A stretch of DNA of 45,476 nucleotides, from the NCBI GenBank assembly GCA_027858225.1, contig JAQIDB010000073.1, positions 1 through 45,476 of the forward strand, written 5' to 3'. The DNA is from Candidatus Delongbacteria bacterium (GTDB taxonomy: Bacteria > UBA4055). Positions 26,644 through 35,159 of this stretch are shown in pieces. The notes beneath the pieces are model-generated. The model did no database searches, was not told where the DNA came from, and saw only the letters and a list, made by a program, of their open reading frames with translations. Each line of letters opens with the position of its first letter. Within the stretch, counting starts at the first letter, position 1. The translations under genes and the position numbers were made by a program.

Positions 26644-27634
26644 TCTAAAGAACAGAAATTTTCTTAAACTGTTAGATTTTACACCAAAAGAGATCAAGTT
26701 TCTATTGAAATTATCAAGCGATCTTAAGGAAGCGAAATATACTGGAACTGAAGTACAGAAGTTAAAAGGTAAGAATATTGCATTGATCTTTGAAAAAGCT
26801 TCAACAAGAACAAGATGTGCTTTTGAGGTTGCTGCATATGATCAGGGTGCTCATGTAACTTATCTTGGACCTTCAGGGTCTCAAATTGGTTACAAAGAAT
26901 CAATGAAAGATACAGCAAGAGTTCTTGGTGGAATGTATGATGGTATTGAATATCGTGGATTCGGTCAAGAGATCGTAGAAGAGCTTGGAGCATATGCGGG
27001 TGTTCCTGTATGGAATGGTCTTACTACAGAATTTCACCCAACTCAAATACTAGCTGACTTCTTGACAATGATGGACAATTGCGATAAGCCTCTTTCTCAG
27101 GTTGCATTCTGTTTCTTAGGTGACGGCATGAATAACATGGGTAATTCATTAATGGTCGGTGCTGCGAAACTTGGAATGGATTTTAGAATGGCTTCTCCTA
27201 AATCAACTCAGCCAGATAAGAAACTCGTTGATGAATGTAAGAAAATAGCTAAGCAAACTGGCGCAAAAATTCTTATTACTGATGATGTTAAAAAAGCTGT
27301 GAAAGGTGTTGACTTCCTATACACAGATGTATGGGTATCAATGGGAGAACCAGATTCAGCATGGGCAAAGAAGATCAAGCTGATGTTACCTTACCAGGTT
27401 AATAAAGATGTTGTAAAAGCAACCGGAAATTCAGATGTTAAATTCCTTCATTGCTTACCTGCATTTCACAATAGAAATACAATTAAAGGTGAAGAGATTT
27501 ATAAGAAGTACGGGATTAACGGTATGGAAGTAACTGATGATGTGTTCGAATCTGAGAATTCTTTGGTAATGGAAGAAGCTGAAAATAGACTTCATACTAT
27601 CAAAGCAGTCATGGTAGCTACTTTGGGATCTTAG
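26633..27634 (+). CDS. argF: Ornithine carbamoyltransferase
   Basis: The enzyme makes citrulline from carbamoyl phosphate and ornithine in arginine synthesis. The 333-residue product has the carbamoyl phosphate site S57-TRTR ([11 protein letters not shown]), His135-PTQ, the ornithine-side SMG loop (Ser236) and HCLPAFH (His273, Cys274), so all catalytic motifs are intact and length is normal. An open frame extends to TTG 26615, but AGGAG at 26621-26625 sits 7 bases before ATG 26633, which is the better start. Catabolic use (arcB type) cannot be excluded. No other arg gene is nearby. A UUCG-loop terminator follows. Confidence 0.95.
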   Translation: MAFNLKNRNFLKLLDFTPKEIKFLLKLSSDLKEAKYTGTEVQKLKGKNIALIFEKASTRTRCAFEVAAYDQGAHVTYLGPSGSQIGYKESMKDTARVLGGMYDGIEYRGFGQEIVEELGAYAGVPVWNGLTTEFHPTQILADFLTMMDNCDKPLSQVAFCFLGDGMNNMGNSLMVGAAKLGMDFRMASPKSTQPDKKLVDECKKIAKQTGAKILITDDVKKAVKGVDFLYTDVWVSMGEPDSAWAKKIKLMLPYQVNKDVVKATGNSDVKFLHCLPAFHNRNTIKGEEIYKKYGINGMEVTDDVFESENSLVMEEAENRLHTIKAVMVATLGS

Positions 27635-27660
27635 AATAAAGTATTAGGTTTCACAATATT

Positions 27661-27686
27661 AGGTGATCTTCGGATCACCTTTTTTA
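27661..27686 (+). terminator. Intrinsic terminator after argF with UUCG tetraloop
   Basis: AGGTGATC (27661-27668), loop TTCG and GATCACCT (27673-27680) form a perfect 8-bp stem. A run of T (to 27686) follows. It is a textbook rho-independent terminator, 26 bases after the argF stop. Confidence 0.95.
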
Positions 27687-27704
27687 TTTATAGAATTATT
27701 TAGA

Positions 27705-27737
27705 TTGACAAAACACAAAATAAGTAGTACATATAAT
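27705..27737 (+). promoter_or_regulatory. Promoter-like elements before the second T9SS cargo gene
   Basis: A perfect TTGACA (27705-27710) and a perfect TATAAT (27732-27737) lie between the argF terminator and the next gene. The spacer is 21 bp, longer than normal. TACATA at 17 bp is an alternative -10. A promoter is expected here because a terminator precedes it. Confidence 0.35.
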
Positions 27738-27766
27738 ATTATTACGAAATATTTGAGGAGTTAAAA

Positions 27767-29869
27767 ATGAAATACCGTCTGCTAGTATTTTCTATGTTAG
27801 TGTTTCTTATAATACCATTATCAATTTTAAAATCCGAAACAAAAACACCTTATTCTGGTTCAGTAAGTTCTTCTTTTGATAAATCTAGTAATGGACATGG
27901 TTGGTATCAAGGTTATAATAGAAAGATATCATGGGATGCTGGTGGATCGATGCTTGGTTCAATTTATCGGAAATTAGATGATTCTACTGGTATCGGTACT
28001 ATTGGTGGAATGATCGGAGAATGGACAGGAAATGATCTAAATAGTTTTGCTCAAATAATTTATAACAAATCGGTATTTTGGGGAGAGAATCCAGAAGGAA
28101 GGTATCCATTTTCTTGCGGATTTATTAATGGTTATCATTTTGGGATATTTAATGATTTTTATACCTATGGGGCAGCTATGGATCCGGATTCTGCTCCCAT
28201 ATTCTCAGTTGTAGACGCAACATTAGGTTATGACAATTTTTCAGGATCTGTAGGAATAGTAAGAGATTCATTAGAATATTTTGTGCCAAATGCATGGCAG
28301 GGTACGGGAGATGTTGTTTATGATCTTGCAACAGGTTATTATTATTGGTCACAAGCATGGAATCAGAGTCTTCTTTCTGGGAGTGGGGCTGTAATAAGCA
28401 CTGTTGTTGGAAGATCAATGACACCTGCTGATGCATTAAGCTGGGAATGGAGTGATTACAGAGATCTTACTTTTGATTGCCTGGAACATACAAATGGTCT
28501 AACTTCAATAAATAAATTTTCATATTCTTATTGCAAAGACCTATACGGAAACGGTACCGGTTATGGTATTGCTCTTGCGATGGCTAATGATGTTGATGAT
28601 CATGTTGTATTAGAGGGTACGGGGAGTAGTGATAGTACAAATTCATTTTATGATCTTAATCAAAGAATAAGTTATATGTACACAACTAATTGGGGCGGAG
28701 ATGATACATCGGGCGATTGGTCACCTAACTGGGTCTATGATACATCTCATGGTGATAAAAGATTATTTCGAATAAATCCCGAAGATATTTTTGACTGGTA
28801 TGGTTCTACGAGTACTGTGGTTAATTTTTTTAATGATACTATTGAAATTGTTTTGGATGATCCGTATATATCTTGGAGTATTTCATCTGTGGCAACAGAA
28901 AATAATTATGTACATATATTGTTAAAGGTTTTTGGAGATGCAATTAATATAATGAGCTTGGATAAGGGGAATTATTACTGTTTAGCGAACAATGAGGATT
29001 TTATAGCCGGATATTATCATGTAAGAGGTTTAATTACTGAAACAGGGGTAGTCTGGAGTAAAGCAAATCTTGTTGCTTCATTAGTTGGTATGGACACCGA
29101 GGAAATTGAATATGGTAATACATTATCGATTGGCTATGCTGGTTATGGTCAAATCTATGCTACTTGGTTGGATAGACCGGTGATTAATCCAATGCTTAAC
29201 GAATTTCCTGATCCTAATACAAATTATTATGATGATGGTTACTTTTCATTTTCATGTGACGATGGAGATACTTGGGAGATACCTACTTCAGAAGAAGCTC
29301 CCGGTTATGGTCATATTGAAGTAGAATTTCCTGAAGATCCCGGACATATTTATAATTTATACTACGCTATGAATGTTACAAATACACAAACTCTTCATGA
29401 AGAAGGTTGGTCATGTTCATCCACCGGTAAAATAGAAAATGGGCAAATAGAAGTTTATACTGCACATCAGTATTATGATGTGGCAAATCCATTTGCTGAT
29501 AACATAGATAATTTTTACGATTATCAACAATTTTTACATGCTTGGAAGATCACTGGATCAATTTCTGATGGAACAGGTATTTCAGCTGAACATGTAAGTC
29601 TAGTTAATGACTTTGAATTAATGCAGAATTATCCAAATCCGTTTAATCCGAGTACAGAGATCAGATTTAAGATCCAAAATGATTCCAAAGTAAAGCTGAT
29701 CGTTTTTAATACAAAGGGTGAAACAGTAGTAAGATTAGTTGAGGGAAAACTTCAAAAAGGTCTTCACAAAGTTAAATTTGATGGGTCAAAGTTAAATTCT
29801 GGTGTTTACTTCTATCAGTTAAATGTGAACGGACTGAAGAACACAAAGAAAATGGTACTGGCAAAATAG
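27767..29869 (+). CDS. Secreted protein D with T9SS type A sorting domain, paralogue of C
   Basis: The 700-residue protein has a signal peptide (MKYRLLVFSMLVFLIIPLS). Its body is clearly related to that of protein C at 20114: GHGWYQGYNRKI, IGGMIGEW, YPFSCGFINGYHFG, GDVVYDLATGYYYW, ISYMYTTNWGGDD, IGYAGYGQIYATWLDRPV and NTQTLHEEGW. The C-terminal sorting domain from about residue 619 (MQNYPNPFNPSTEIRFKI ... KKMVLAK) is nearly the same as in C. It therefore should be exported by the type IX route. TGAGGAG is the SD. The gene stands alone between argF and ychF with its own terminator-bounded start. Function of the conserved body is unknown. Confidence 0.88.
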   Translation: MKYRLLVFSMLVFLIIPLSILKSETKTPYSGSVSSSFDKSSNGHGWYQGYNRKISWDAGGSMLGSIYRKLDDSTGIGTIGGMIGEWTGNDLNSFAQIIYNKSVFWGENPEGRYPFSCGFINGYHFGIFNDFYTYGAAMDPDSAPIFSVVDATLGYDNFSGSVGIVRDSLEYFVPNAWQGTGDVVYDLATGYYYWSQAWNQSLLSGSGAVISTVVGRSMTPADALSWEWSDYRDLTFDCLEHTNGLTSINKFSYSYCKDLYGNGTGYGIALAMANDVDDHVVLEGTGSSDSTNSFYDLNQRISYMYTTNWGGDDTSGDWSPNWVYDTSHGDKRLFRINPEDIFDWYGSTSTVVNFFNDTIEIVLDDPYISWSISSVATENNYVHILLKVFGDAINIMSLDKGNYYCLANNEDFIAGYYHVRGLITETGVVWSKANLVASLVGMDTEEIEYGNTLSIGYAGYGQIYATWLDRPVINPMLNEFPDPNTNYYDDGYFSFSCDDGDTWEIPTSEEAPGYGHIEVEFPEDPGHIYNLYYAMNVTNTQTLHEEGWSCSSTGKIENGQIEVYTAHQYYDVANPFADNIDNFYDYQQFLHAWKITGSISDGTGISAEHVSLVNDFELMQNYPNPFNPSTEIRFKIQNDSKVKLIVFNTKGETVVRLVEGKLQKGLHKVKFDGSKLNSGVYFYQLNVNGLKNTKKMVLAK

Positions 29870-29880
29870 ATTTTTTTAAG

Positions 29881-29909
29881 TTGATATAAATAGATATGAT
29901 TTCTATATT
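29881..29909 (+). promoter_or_regulatory. Sigma70-like promoter for ychF
   Basis: TTGATA (29881-29886), a 17-bp spacer and TATATT (29904-29909) lie directly after the previous stop. The predicted leader is about 20 nt and contains the AAAGGAG SD. Confidence 0.6.
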
Positions 29910-29938
29910 TACAGCTGAATTATAGCAAAGGAGAAAAT

Positions 29939-31042
29939 ATGGGTATCATGGCAGGGATCGTTGGGATCACAAACACAGGTAAAACTACGATTTTTAACGC
30001 AATAACCTCTTCAGAGGCAGAATCAACAAGCTATTCATTTTCTACGATTAAACCAAATATCGCGATAGTGGATGTTCCAGATAAAAGAGTTGATGAGATA
30101 TTTAAAAATATTACTTCGAATAAAAAAGTATATAATAATCTTGAAATTATGGATATCGCCGGTCTTGTGAAAGGATCTGCATCTGGTGAAGGTCTTGGAA
30201 ATAAATTTTTAGGTGACATAAAACAGGTAGATGCTATTTTACATGTTGTCAGATGTTTTGATGATGATAACATTGTTCATGTAGATGGTTCTGTAAATCC
30301 ATCCAGAGATATGGAAACTATAGATGCTGAGCTTATAATGAAAGACCTTGAGACCGTTGAGAATAGATTATCTAAAAATGACAAGTTGATTAAAACCAAA
30401 AATAAAGATGCTATTCTTTTGCAACCAATTTATGAAAGGTTGAACTCTGTAATGTCTGAGCTTGAACATCCCAGATCGTTAGGGCTTAACGAAGACGAAT
30501 TGGCATTAATAAGAGATATGAATCTTTTAACATTCAAACCGATGATCTTTGTATGTAACATATCGGAAGATGAATTGATGGAAGGAAAAGACTCTGAATA
30601 TACACTTGCTGTAAAAAAATATGCAGAAGAGAGAAACTACGGAGTTGTTACTATTTGTGGAAAAGTAGAATCTGAAATTGCATTGCTAGATGATGAAGAA
30701 AAGAGAGAGTTTTTAACGGATTACGGACTGGATGAACCAGGATTGAATATACTGTTACTAGAAACCTACTCTCTACTTGGATTAAGTACATTTCTTACAG
30801 AAGGTGAGATAGAAGTTAAGGCATGGAATATTATGAAAGGAATGACTGCACCACAAGCTGCTGGAGTTATCCATACTGATTTTGAGAAGAGATTTATTAA
30901 GGCTGATGTAATATCTTTCGATGACTTTGTCGAGAGTGGATTTGATAGAGCTGTTGCAAGACAAAATGGTAAGGCTCGTTTAGAAGGTAAGACCTACATC
31001 GTTCAAGATGGAGATGTAATTATATTTAGATTCGGGAAATAA
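29939..31042 (+). CDS. ychF: Ribosome-binding GTPase/ATPase YchF (Obg family)
   Basis: The 367-residue protein matches YchF in length and motifs. The P-loop is GITNTGKTT (residues 9-17). Next come YSFSTIKPN, VPDKRVDEIFK and the Walker B-like MDIAGLVKGSASGEGLGNKFL. The altered G4 motif NISE replaces NKxD and explains the family's preference for ATP. The C-terminal TGS-like domain ends in GKTYIVQDGDVIIFRFGK. YchF associates with ribosomes and is linked to stress responses. The usual first P-loop residues GLPNVGKST read GITNTGKTT here, a mild variant. AAGGAG is the SD; ATG 29948 is an alternative start but further from the SD. Confidence 0.95.
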   Translation: MGIMAGIVGITNTGKTTIFNAITSSEAESTSYSFSTIKPNIAIVDVPDKRVDEIFKNITSNKKVYNNLEIMDIAGLVKGSASGEGLGNKFLGDIKQVDAILHVVRCFDDDNIVHVDGSVNPSRDMETIDAELIMKDLETVENRLSKNDKLIKTKNKDAILLQPIYERLNSVMSELEHPRSLGLNEDELALIRDMNLLTFKPMIFVCNISEDELMEGKDSEYTLAVKKYAEERNYGVVTICGKVESEIALLDDEEKREFLTDYGLDEPGLNILLLETYSLLGLSTFLTEGEIEVKAWNIMKGMTAPQAAGVIHTDFEKRFIKADVISFDDFVESGFDRAVARQNGKARLEGKTYIVQDGDVIIFRFGK

Positions 31043-31077
31043 TATTTTTGCAAAAGCATTAAATAAAGGATGTTTAA

Positions 31078-31971
31078 ATGGAATTAACGGTAATACGACA
31101 TAAAACTGCAAAAGAGTTCTTTGAAGGGTTTTATCCTGAAGAGCAGGTTGGATCATATGCTTATCAATTAGAAAGAATGTTTGAGCAGGGATCTGCTGTT
31201 GAAGGAGATTATTTCTTAATAACTGAGAATGACAAACCATTACTATCACTTGAGATATATAGAAATAATACCCGCAGAATATTAGAAAAAATGCCAATAG
31301 TTGCAATTGGGATTGAAGTTAGCAATGAAGATTTCACAAAGGCTTTGACACTGATCTTCGATTATCTTAGTGAAGATATGATATATGGTTCAATTGATAA
31401 AGAATTAGAGATAGCGATTAGGGAAGATTATGAATTCTACAATGAACTTAAGAATGTAATTAAAGGATTTGGCTATAAAAGTATTTTAAAAGCCATTAAT
31501 TATACTTTAGATACAAAGGAAGAATATAGCCTGAAGATAGAAGATTTTACTTCAAAGAAATTCATAGACTACCAGATAGATGACAGATATGATCTATTGT
31601 CAATCAGTATAAATCAAGATCTTATTAGTAATTTGTCAGCAGAAAAATTATATATCGATTTTTTGGAAGAGGGATATCAAAGCGAAAACCTTTGGGAAGC
31701 AATATTCAGTAATGGCAAAATGATAGGCTATATCTTACCTGTCTTTAAGAATGGACTGAAAAATTCTATTGAGATGATCGATTATGGTTTGAAAAGTTCA
31801 GATGATATCATGCATAAGATTACGATCAATCGATTAGTAGAGATCGCAAAAAATAATGATGTAGAAGATCTTACCATAAATATTAATGATTCTGACACAC
31901 GATTTGTTAGCTTGGCAAAGAAGTTGAAGTTGGTCAAAAACTATATAACTGAAAAATTTTTAAAAGTATAG
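31078..31971 (+). CDS. Hypothetical protein, possibly tandem GNAT-like
   Basis: I do not recognise this 297-residue soluble protein with certainty. Each half ends in a pattern like that of GNAT acetyltransferases. The first half has DYFLITENDKPLLSLEI followed by GFGYKSILKAINYTLD. The second has WEAIFSNGKMIGYILPVF, then a helix and LTININDSDTRFVSLAKKLKLVKNYITEKFLKV. No clear acetyl-CoA pyrophosphate loop (Q/RxxGxG/A) is seen, so activity is doubtful. AAAGGATG is the SD. It lies 35 bp after ychF and 15 bp before the PAP2 gene, so the three probably share a transcript. Confidence 0.55.
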   Translation: MELTVIRHKTAKEFFEGFYPEEQVGSYAYQLERMFEQGSAVEGDYFLITENDKPLLSLEIYRNNTRRILEKMPIVAIGIEVSNEDFTKALTLIFDYLSEDMIYGSIDKELEIAIREDYEFYNELKNVIKGFGYKSILKAINYTLDTKEEYSLKIEDFTSKKFIDYQIDDRYDLLSISINQDLISNLSAEKLYIDFLEEGYQSENLWEAIFSNGKMIGYILPVFKNGLKNSIEMIDYGLKSSDDIMHKITINRLVEIAKNNDVEDLTININDSDTRFVSLAKKLKLVKNYITEKFLKV

Positions 31972-31986
31972 AGCTTGGTGATACCT

Positions 31987-32577
31987 ATGGATAAAGAGAT
32001 ATTATTTTTTTTCAATCAAACCATCCACTCAGAACTACTTAATCCAGTATTTATATTTTTTTCAAGTAGAGTTGCAGCGTTACTCTTTTTGATATTTCCA
32101 CTTGCACTTTTAGTCAAAGGATACAGAGAAAAAGATAAAAATTTAGTAAAAAAAATATATATAATGCTGATAGCTACAGGTATTACTATCGCGTTAGCAG
32201 ATATTATTTCGAGTAGAATATTCAAACCTTTATTCCAAAGACCTAGACCTTGTCAGACGATATCAGATCTTTGGTTCTGGAAAAAGAAAAAAGATATTTG
32301 GATATTATCTGATGGTATAAAAAGCCTGAAAGGATCATATTCATTTGTTTCATCTCATGCTTCAAATTCAATGGGTGTAGCAGTTCTGTGGAGTATATTC
32401 TATAAAAGGTGGGCATGGTTGTTTCTCTCGATCGCGATCTTAGTAGGTGTTTCAAGAATGTATCTTGGAGTACATTACCCTTCAGATATTATCGGTGGAT
32501 TTGCTCTGGGTAGTTTTATCGCTATATTTTGCAAGTATTTGGTAGAAATCCTAAAGAAAAAATATATTAAAGGCTAA
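31987..32577 (+). CDS. PAP2-family membrane phosphatase
   Basis: The 196-residue, multi-pass protein has the complete PAP2 acid phosphatase signature. K80-x6-R87-P88 is in FKPLFQRPRP, the second motif is VSSH (His124), and S156-R157-x5-H163-x3-D167 is in SRMYLGVHYPSD. Such small integral enzymes dephosphorylate undecaprenyl pyrophosphate or lipid phosphates at the periplasmic face. The exact substrate is not given by sequence. The open frame begins at TTG 31975, but ATG 31987 gives a more typical N-terminus with GGTGAT as a weak SD. It follows the GNAT-like gene closely and no terminator is visible after it. Confidence 0.88.
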   Translation: MDKEILFFFNQTIHSELLNPVFIFFSSRVAALLFLIFPLALLVKGYREKDKNLVKKIYIMLIATGITIALADIISSRIFKPLFQRPRPCQTISDLWFWKKKKDIWILSDGIKSLKGSYSFVSSHASNSMGVAVLWSIFYKRWAWLFLSIAILVGVSRMYLGVHYPSDIIGGFALGSFIAIFCKYLVEILKKKYIKG

Positions 32578-32618
32578 AATAAGTTCTAATAACGATATTT
32601 GTTGTAATTTTTTTAATA

Positions 32619-32647
32619 TTGATTTTATATAGAGTGAATGGTATATT
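32619..32647 (+). promoter_or_regulatory. Sigma70-like promoter for the receiver-domain gene
   Basis: TTGATT (32619-32624), a 17-bp spacer and TATATT (32642-32647) lie in the 124-bp gap after the PAP2 gene. The predicted leader is about 45 nt and contains AGAGGAAG as SD. Confidence 0.55.
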
Positions 32648-32701
32648 AGCAAAGTAAAGCTCTAAGTGTCGTAAGGGTAATAGTTTAATAGAGGAAGTTT
32701 T

Positions 32702-33079
32702 ATGAGCAATCTTAAGATTCTAGTAGTTGATGATGAAGAAAATATGCTTAACATGTTAAAGAATTTTTTTCTGATAAACGAATATGATTGTAAAACTGCC
32801 ACAAATGGATTAGAAGCTTTAGAGATTTTGAAAACGGATAAGATCGATATTGTTATCACAGATATGAAAATGCCTGAAATGGATGGAATGGAACTTTTAA
32901 AGGTCATCAGGAAAAAGCATGAGGATATTTCAGCTGTAATCATGACAGGATTTGCAGAAGAATATACCCAAACTGAAGCTTTAAATCTTGGAGCAGAAGG
33001 TTATATTACAAAACCGTTTAGAAACAAAGAATTACTTTTAATACTCGATAGAATTCAAGAACTCAACCAATTCGAGTAA
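32702..33079 (+). CDS. Single-domain response regulator (CheY-like receiver)
   Basis: The 125-residue protein is a receiver domain only. It has the acidic pair Asp10/Asp11, phospho-acceptor Asp54 (VITDMKMPEMDG), switch Thr82 (IMTGFAE) and Lys104 (ITKPF), so it should be phosphorylatable. No DNA-binding or enzymatic output domain and no histidine kinase gene is next to it, so its partner and output are unknown. Stand-alone receivers act in phosphorelays or by binding partner proteins. It has its own promoter and is followed after 30 bp by the SpoIID-like gene. Confidence 0.9.
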   Translation: MSNLKILVVDDEENMLNMLKNFFLINEYDCKTATNGLEALEILKTDKIDIVITDMKMPEMDGMELLKVIRKKHEDISAVIMTGFAEEYTQTEALNLGAEGYITKPFRNKELLLILDRIQELNQFE

Positions 33080-33109
33080 TTTTTTTCCATTTATGAATAA
33101 GGAACTCGA

Positions 33110-34543
33110 ATGGGTTTGTTTTATAGAATATTTTTAATATTTATTTTTATTTTTTTAAGCTGTACACCTATTACTCAAGAAAAAAATATTTCGATCAAAG
33201 AAACGATTAAAGAAAAGATCGCTATTGAACCAAAACAAAAGAAGATTATAGTTCCAAAGAAAACAATTGTAAAAAGTAGCAATAATGTTAGAGTTGGATT
33301 AGTTGAGAATGAAAAAAAAATAATATTTTCATTCAAAGGATCATACTCAATTTACAATGAACAAAAGATGATCTTTAAAAAGAAACAATCTACTGATACG
33401 TGGAAAGCATATTTAACGAAAGATAAAATTCTCTGTGTCGAAAATGTGAATTCAGGTGAGAAAGTTGCAGTAAATAATAAAATTATTTTCAAACCAGAGC
33501 AAATAGCTTCCTATATAAAGTTAGGTAAAATAAAATCTGGCAAAGGTTGGCATTGGGAGAATACCAAATCCCGATGTTACAAAGGAAGTATAGAATTTAT
33601 AAAATTCAAAGGTAAGATCACAGTTGTTAATGATGTTGGAGTAGAGCAGTATCTATATGGTGTTGTTCCTTCAGAGATGTCTGCATTATCACCATTTGAG
33701 GCTCTCAAGGCTCAAGCAGTACTTGCAAGGACAAATGTTTTTTCAGATCTGGGGAAAAAATATAAGAATAAACCTTATTCATTATATAGTGATGTTTATA
33801 GTCAGGTATATACCGGTATAAGTAAAACACACGAAAGAGCAAATAAAGCTGTAGATGAAACCAGAGGTATAATACTAAGGAATAACGGCAAACCAGTACA
33901 AGCATTGTTCCATTCTGTGTGCGGTGGACATTTGGAATCCAATGATGTTATTTGGAGCGGGAATAAACTTTCTTACCTGCCTTCAAAAGTTGATGGATCT
34001 AGTAATCTAGGAAAGTATAATGACCTTAGCAGTGAACGATTATTTAAAAAATGGATAGATTCAAGGCCAGATGCATATTGTAACATGGCAGATAAAAAAA
34101 TCAATAAAGCTCTGAATTATGCAAAAAAATACTTTCGGTGGACAAAAAAGTATTCACGAAAGAAACTAGAACAGATCATCAAAAAGAAAACCGGCAAGAA
34201 TTTTGGTACGCTCAAAGACATTAAGATTGTTAAAAGAGGTAAGTCCGGCAAAGCAATTTCACTGAAAGTGGTCGGTACTAAATCTACAGTTACGATAAAT
34301 AAAGAATTAAATATTAGAAAAAAGCTATCTAATCCGCCCCTTTACAGTGCTAACTTTTATGTGATCAAAAAGGGTGGGTATACTCCTTCTGAATTTATAT
34401 TTAAAGGTGCGGGTTTTGGACATGGTACAGGAATGTGTCAGATCGGGGCATGCGGTATGGCTTCACTTGGGAAAGATTTTAGGGAAATATTAGATTTCTA
34501 TTTCCCTAATACAAAGTTAAGTAGTATTGAAATGAATAAATAA
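33110..34543 (+). CDS. SpoIID/LytB-domain lipoprotein, probable peptidoglycan lytic enzyme
   Basis: The 477-residue protein has a lipoprotein signal with lipobox FLSC (Cys18). A Lys-rich linker leads to a SpoIID domain from about residue 165 to the end: VEQYLYGVVPSEMSALSPFEALKAQAVLAR with the putative catalytic Glu189, HSVCGGHLES and GFGHGTGMCQIGACGMA. SpoIID is a lytic transglycosylase acting on denuded glycan strands in spore formers. In Gram-negative lineages the domain occurs in envelope proteins without sporulation. The HGVGMSQYGA motif reads HGTGMCQIGACGMA here, with two added cysteines. It lies between the receiver gene and the ribosomal operon. The weak SD is AAGGAAC. Confidence 0.88.
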   Translation: MGLFYRIFLIFIFIFLSCTPITQEKNISIKETIKEKIAIEPKQKKIIVPKKTIVKSSNNVRVGLVENEKKIIFSFKGSYSIYNEQKMIFKKKQSTDTWKAYLTKDKILCVENVNSGEKVAVNNKIIFKPEQIASYIKLGKIKSGKGWHWENTKSRCYKGSIEFIKFKGKITVVNDVGVEQYLYGVVPSEMSALSPFEALKAQAVLARTNVFSDLGKKYKNKPYSLYSDVYSQVYTGISKTHERANKAVDETRGIILRNNGKPVQALFHSVCGGHLESNDVIWSGNKLSYLPSKVDGSSNLGKYNDLSSERLFKKWIDSRPDAYCNMADKKINKALNYAKKYFRWTKKYSRKKLEQIIKKKTGKNFGTLKDIKIVKRGKSGKAISLKVVGTKSTVTINKELNIRKKLSNPPLYSANFYVIKKGGYTPSEFIFKGAGFGHGTGMCQIGACGMASLGKDFREILDFYFPNTKLSSIEMNK

Positions 34544-34619
34544 ATTCTCATTTTCTTATAAAAATCTTTTAGTTTTAAAAAAAAGTAATCAAATATTCGA
34601 CTTTTAACTAAAAAAAAGA

Positions 34620-34648
34620 TTGACATTTAAATTTAATATTAGTATATT
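34620..34648 (+). promoter_or_regulatory. Strong promoter of the str ribosomal operon
   Basis: A perfect TTGACA (34620-34625), a 17-bp spacer and TATATT (34643-34648) lie upstream of rpsL. The predicted transcript starts near 34656. Confidence 0.75.
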
Positions 34649-34655
34649 CGTTGCT

Positions 34656-34763
34656 CTGCGTAAAAGCAGGCTTTCTGTGCTGTAAAAAACAGCGGGAATT
34701 CGTGCCTAAAAGCGGAAGGGAAAGAGAATAGTAAAAATAATATAGATTATTTGGAGAAATTTA
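34656..34763 (+). promoter_or_regulatory. Structured 5' leader of the str operon
   Basis: The predicted leader of about 108 nt is richer in G and C than its surroundings. It holds a hairpin GCTGT/ACAGC (34679-34693) enclosed by AGGC and GCCT arms. The heptamer TAAAAGC occurs on both sides. An autoregulatory target for S7 or S12 is an attractive idea without direct evidence. GGAG precedes the rpsL ATG. Confidence 0.35.
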
Positions 34764-35138
34764 ATGCCAACAATCAATCAGCTAATAAGGTTTGGCCGTA
34801 AAACGATCAAAAAGAAAACAAAATGTCCAGCATTGGATGCATGTCCGCAGAAGCGTGGAGTTTGTACTAAGATCACAACCTTAACACCAAAGAAACCTAA
34901 TTCTGCACTAAGAAAAGTTGCCAGAGTAAGATTGTCAAATTCTCAAGAAGTTTGGGCTTATATCCCTGGAGAAGGGCATAATTTACAAGAGCACGCAGTT
35001 GTATTAATCAGAGGTGGAAGAGTAAAAGACCTTCCTGGTGTGAGATATCACATTATTAGGGGTACTCAAGATACTGCAGGTGTTGAAGGAAGGACGCAGT
35101 CTCGTTCAAAATATGGTGCTAAAAGACCAAAAAAATAA
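34764..35138 (+). CDS. rpsL: 30S ribosomal protein S12
   Basis: S12 sits at the decoding centre and controls translational accuracy. The 124-residue protein has the conserved [25 protein letters not shown] and [17 protein letters not shown] motifs. It keeps the lysines whose mutation gives streptomycin resistance and the Asp that RimO methylthiolates in some bacteria. Three N-terminal cysteines ([15 protein letters not shown]) are present. It is first in the str operon, 22 bp before rpsG; rpoBC is not upstream, where a SpoIID-like gene lies instead. Confidence 0.98.
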   Translation: MPTINQLIRFGRKTIKKKTKCPALDACPQKRGVCTKITTLTPKKPNSALRKVARVRLSNSQEVWAYIPGEGHNLQEHAVVLIRGGRVKDLPGVRYHIIRGTQDTAGVEGRTQSRSKYGAKRPKK

Positions 35139-35159
35139 AATTTGTAGGAAGAGGATATA

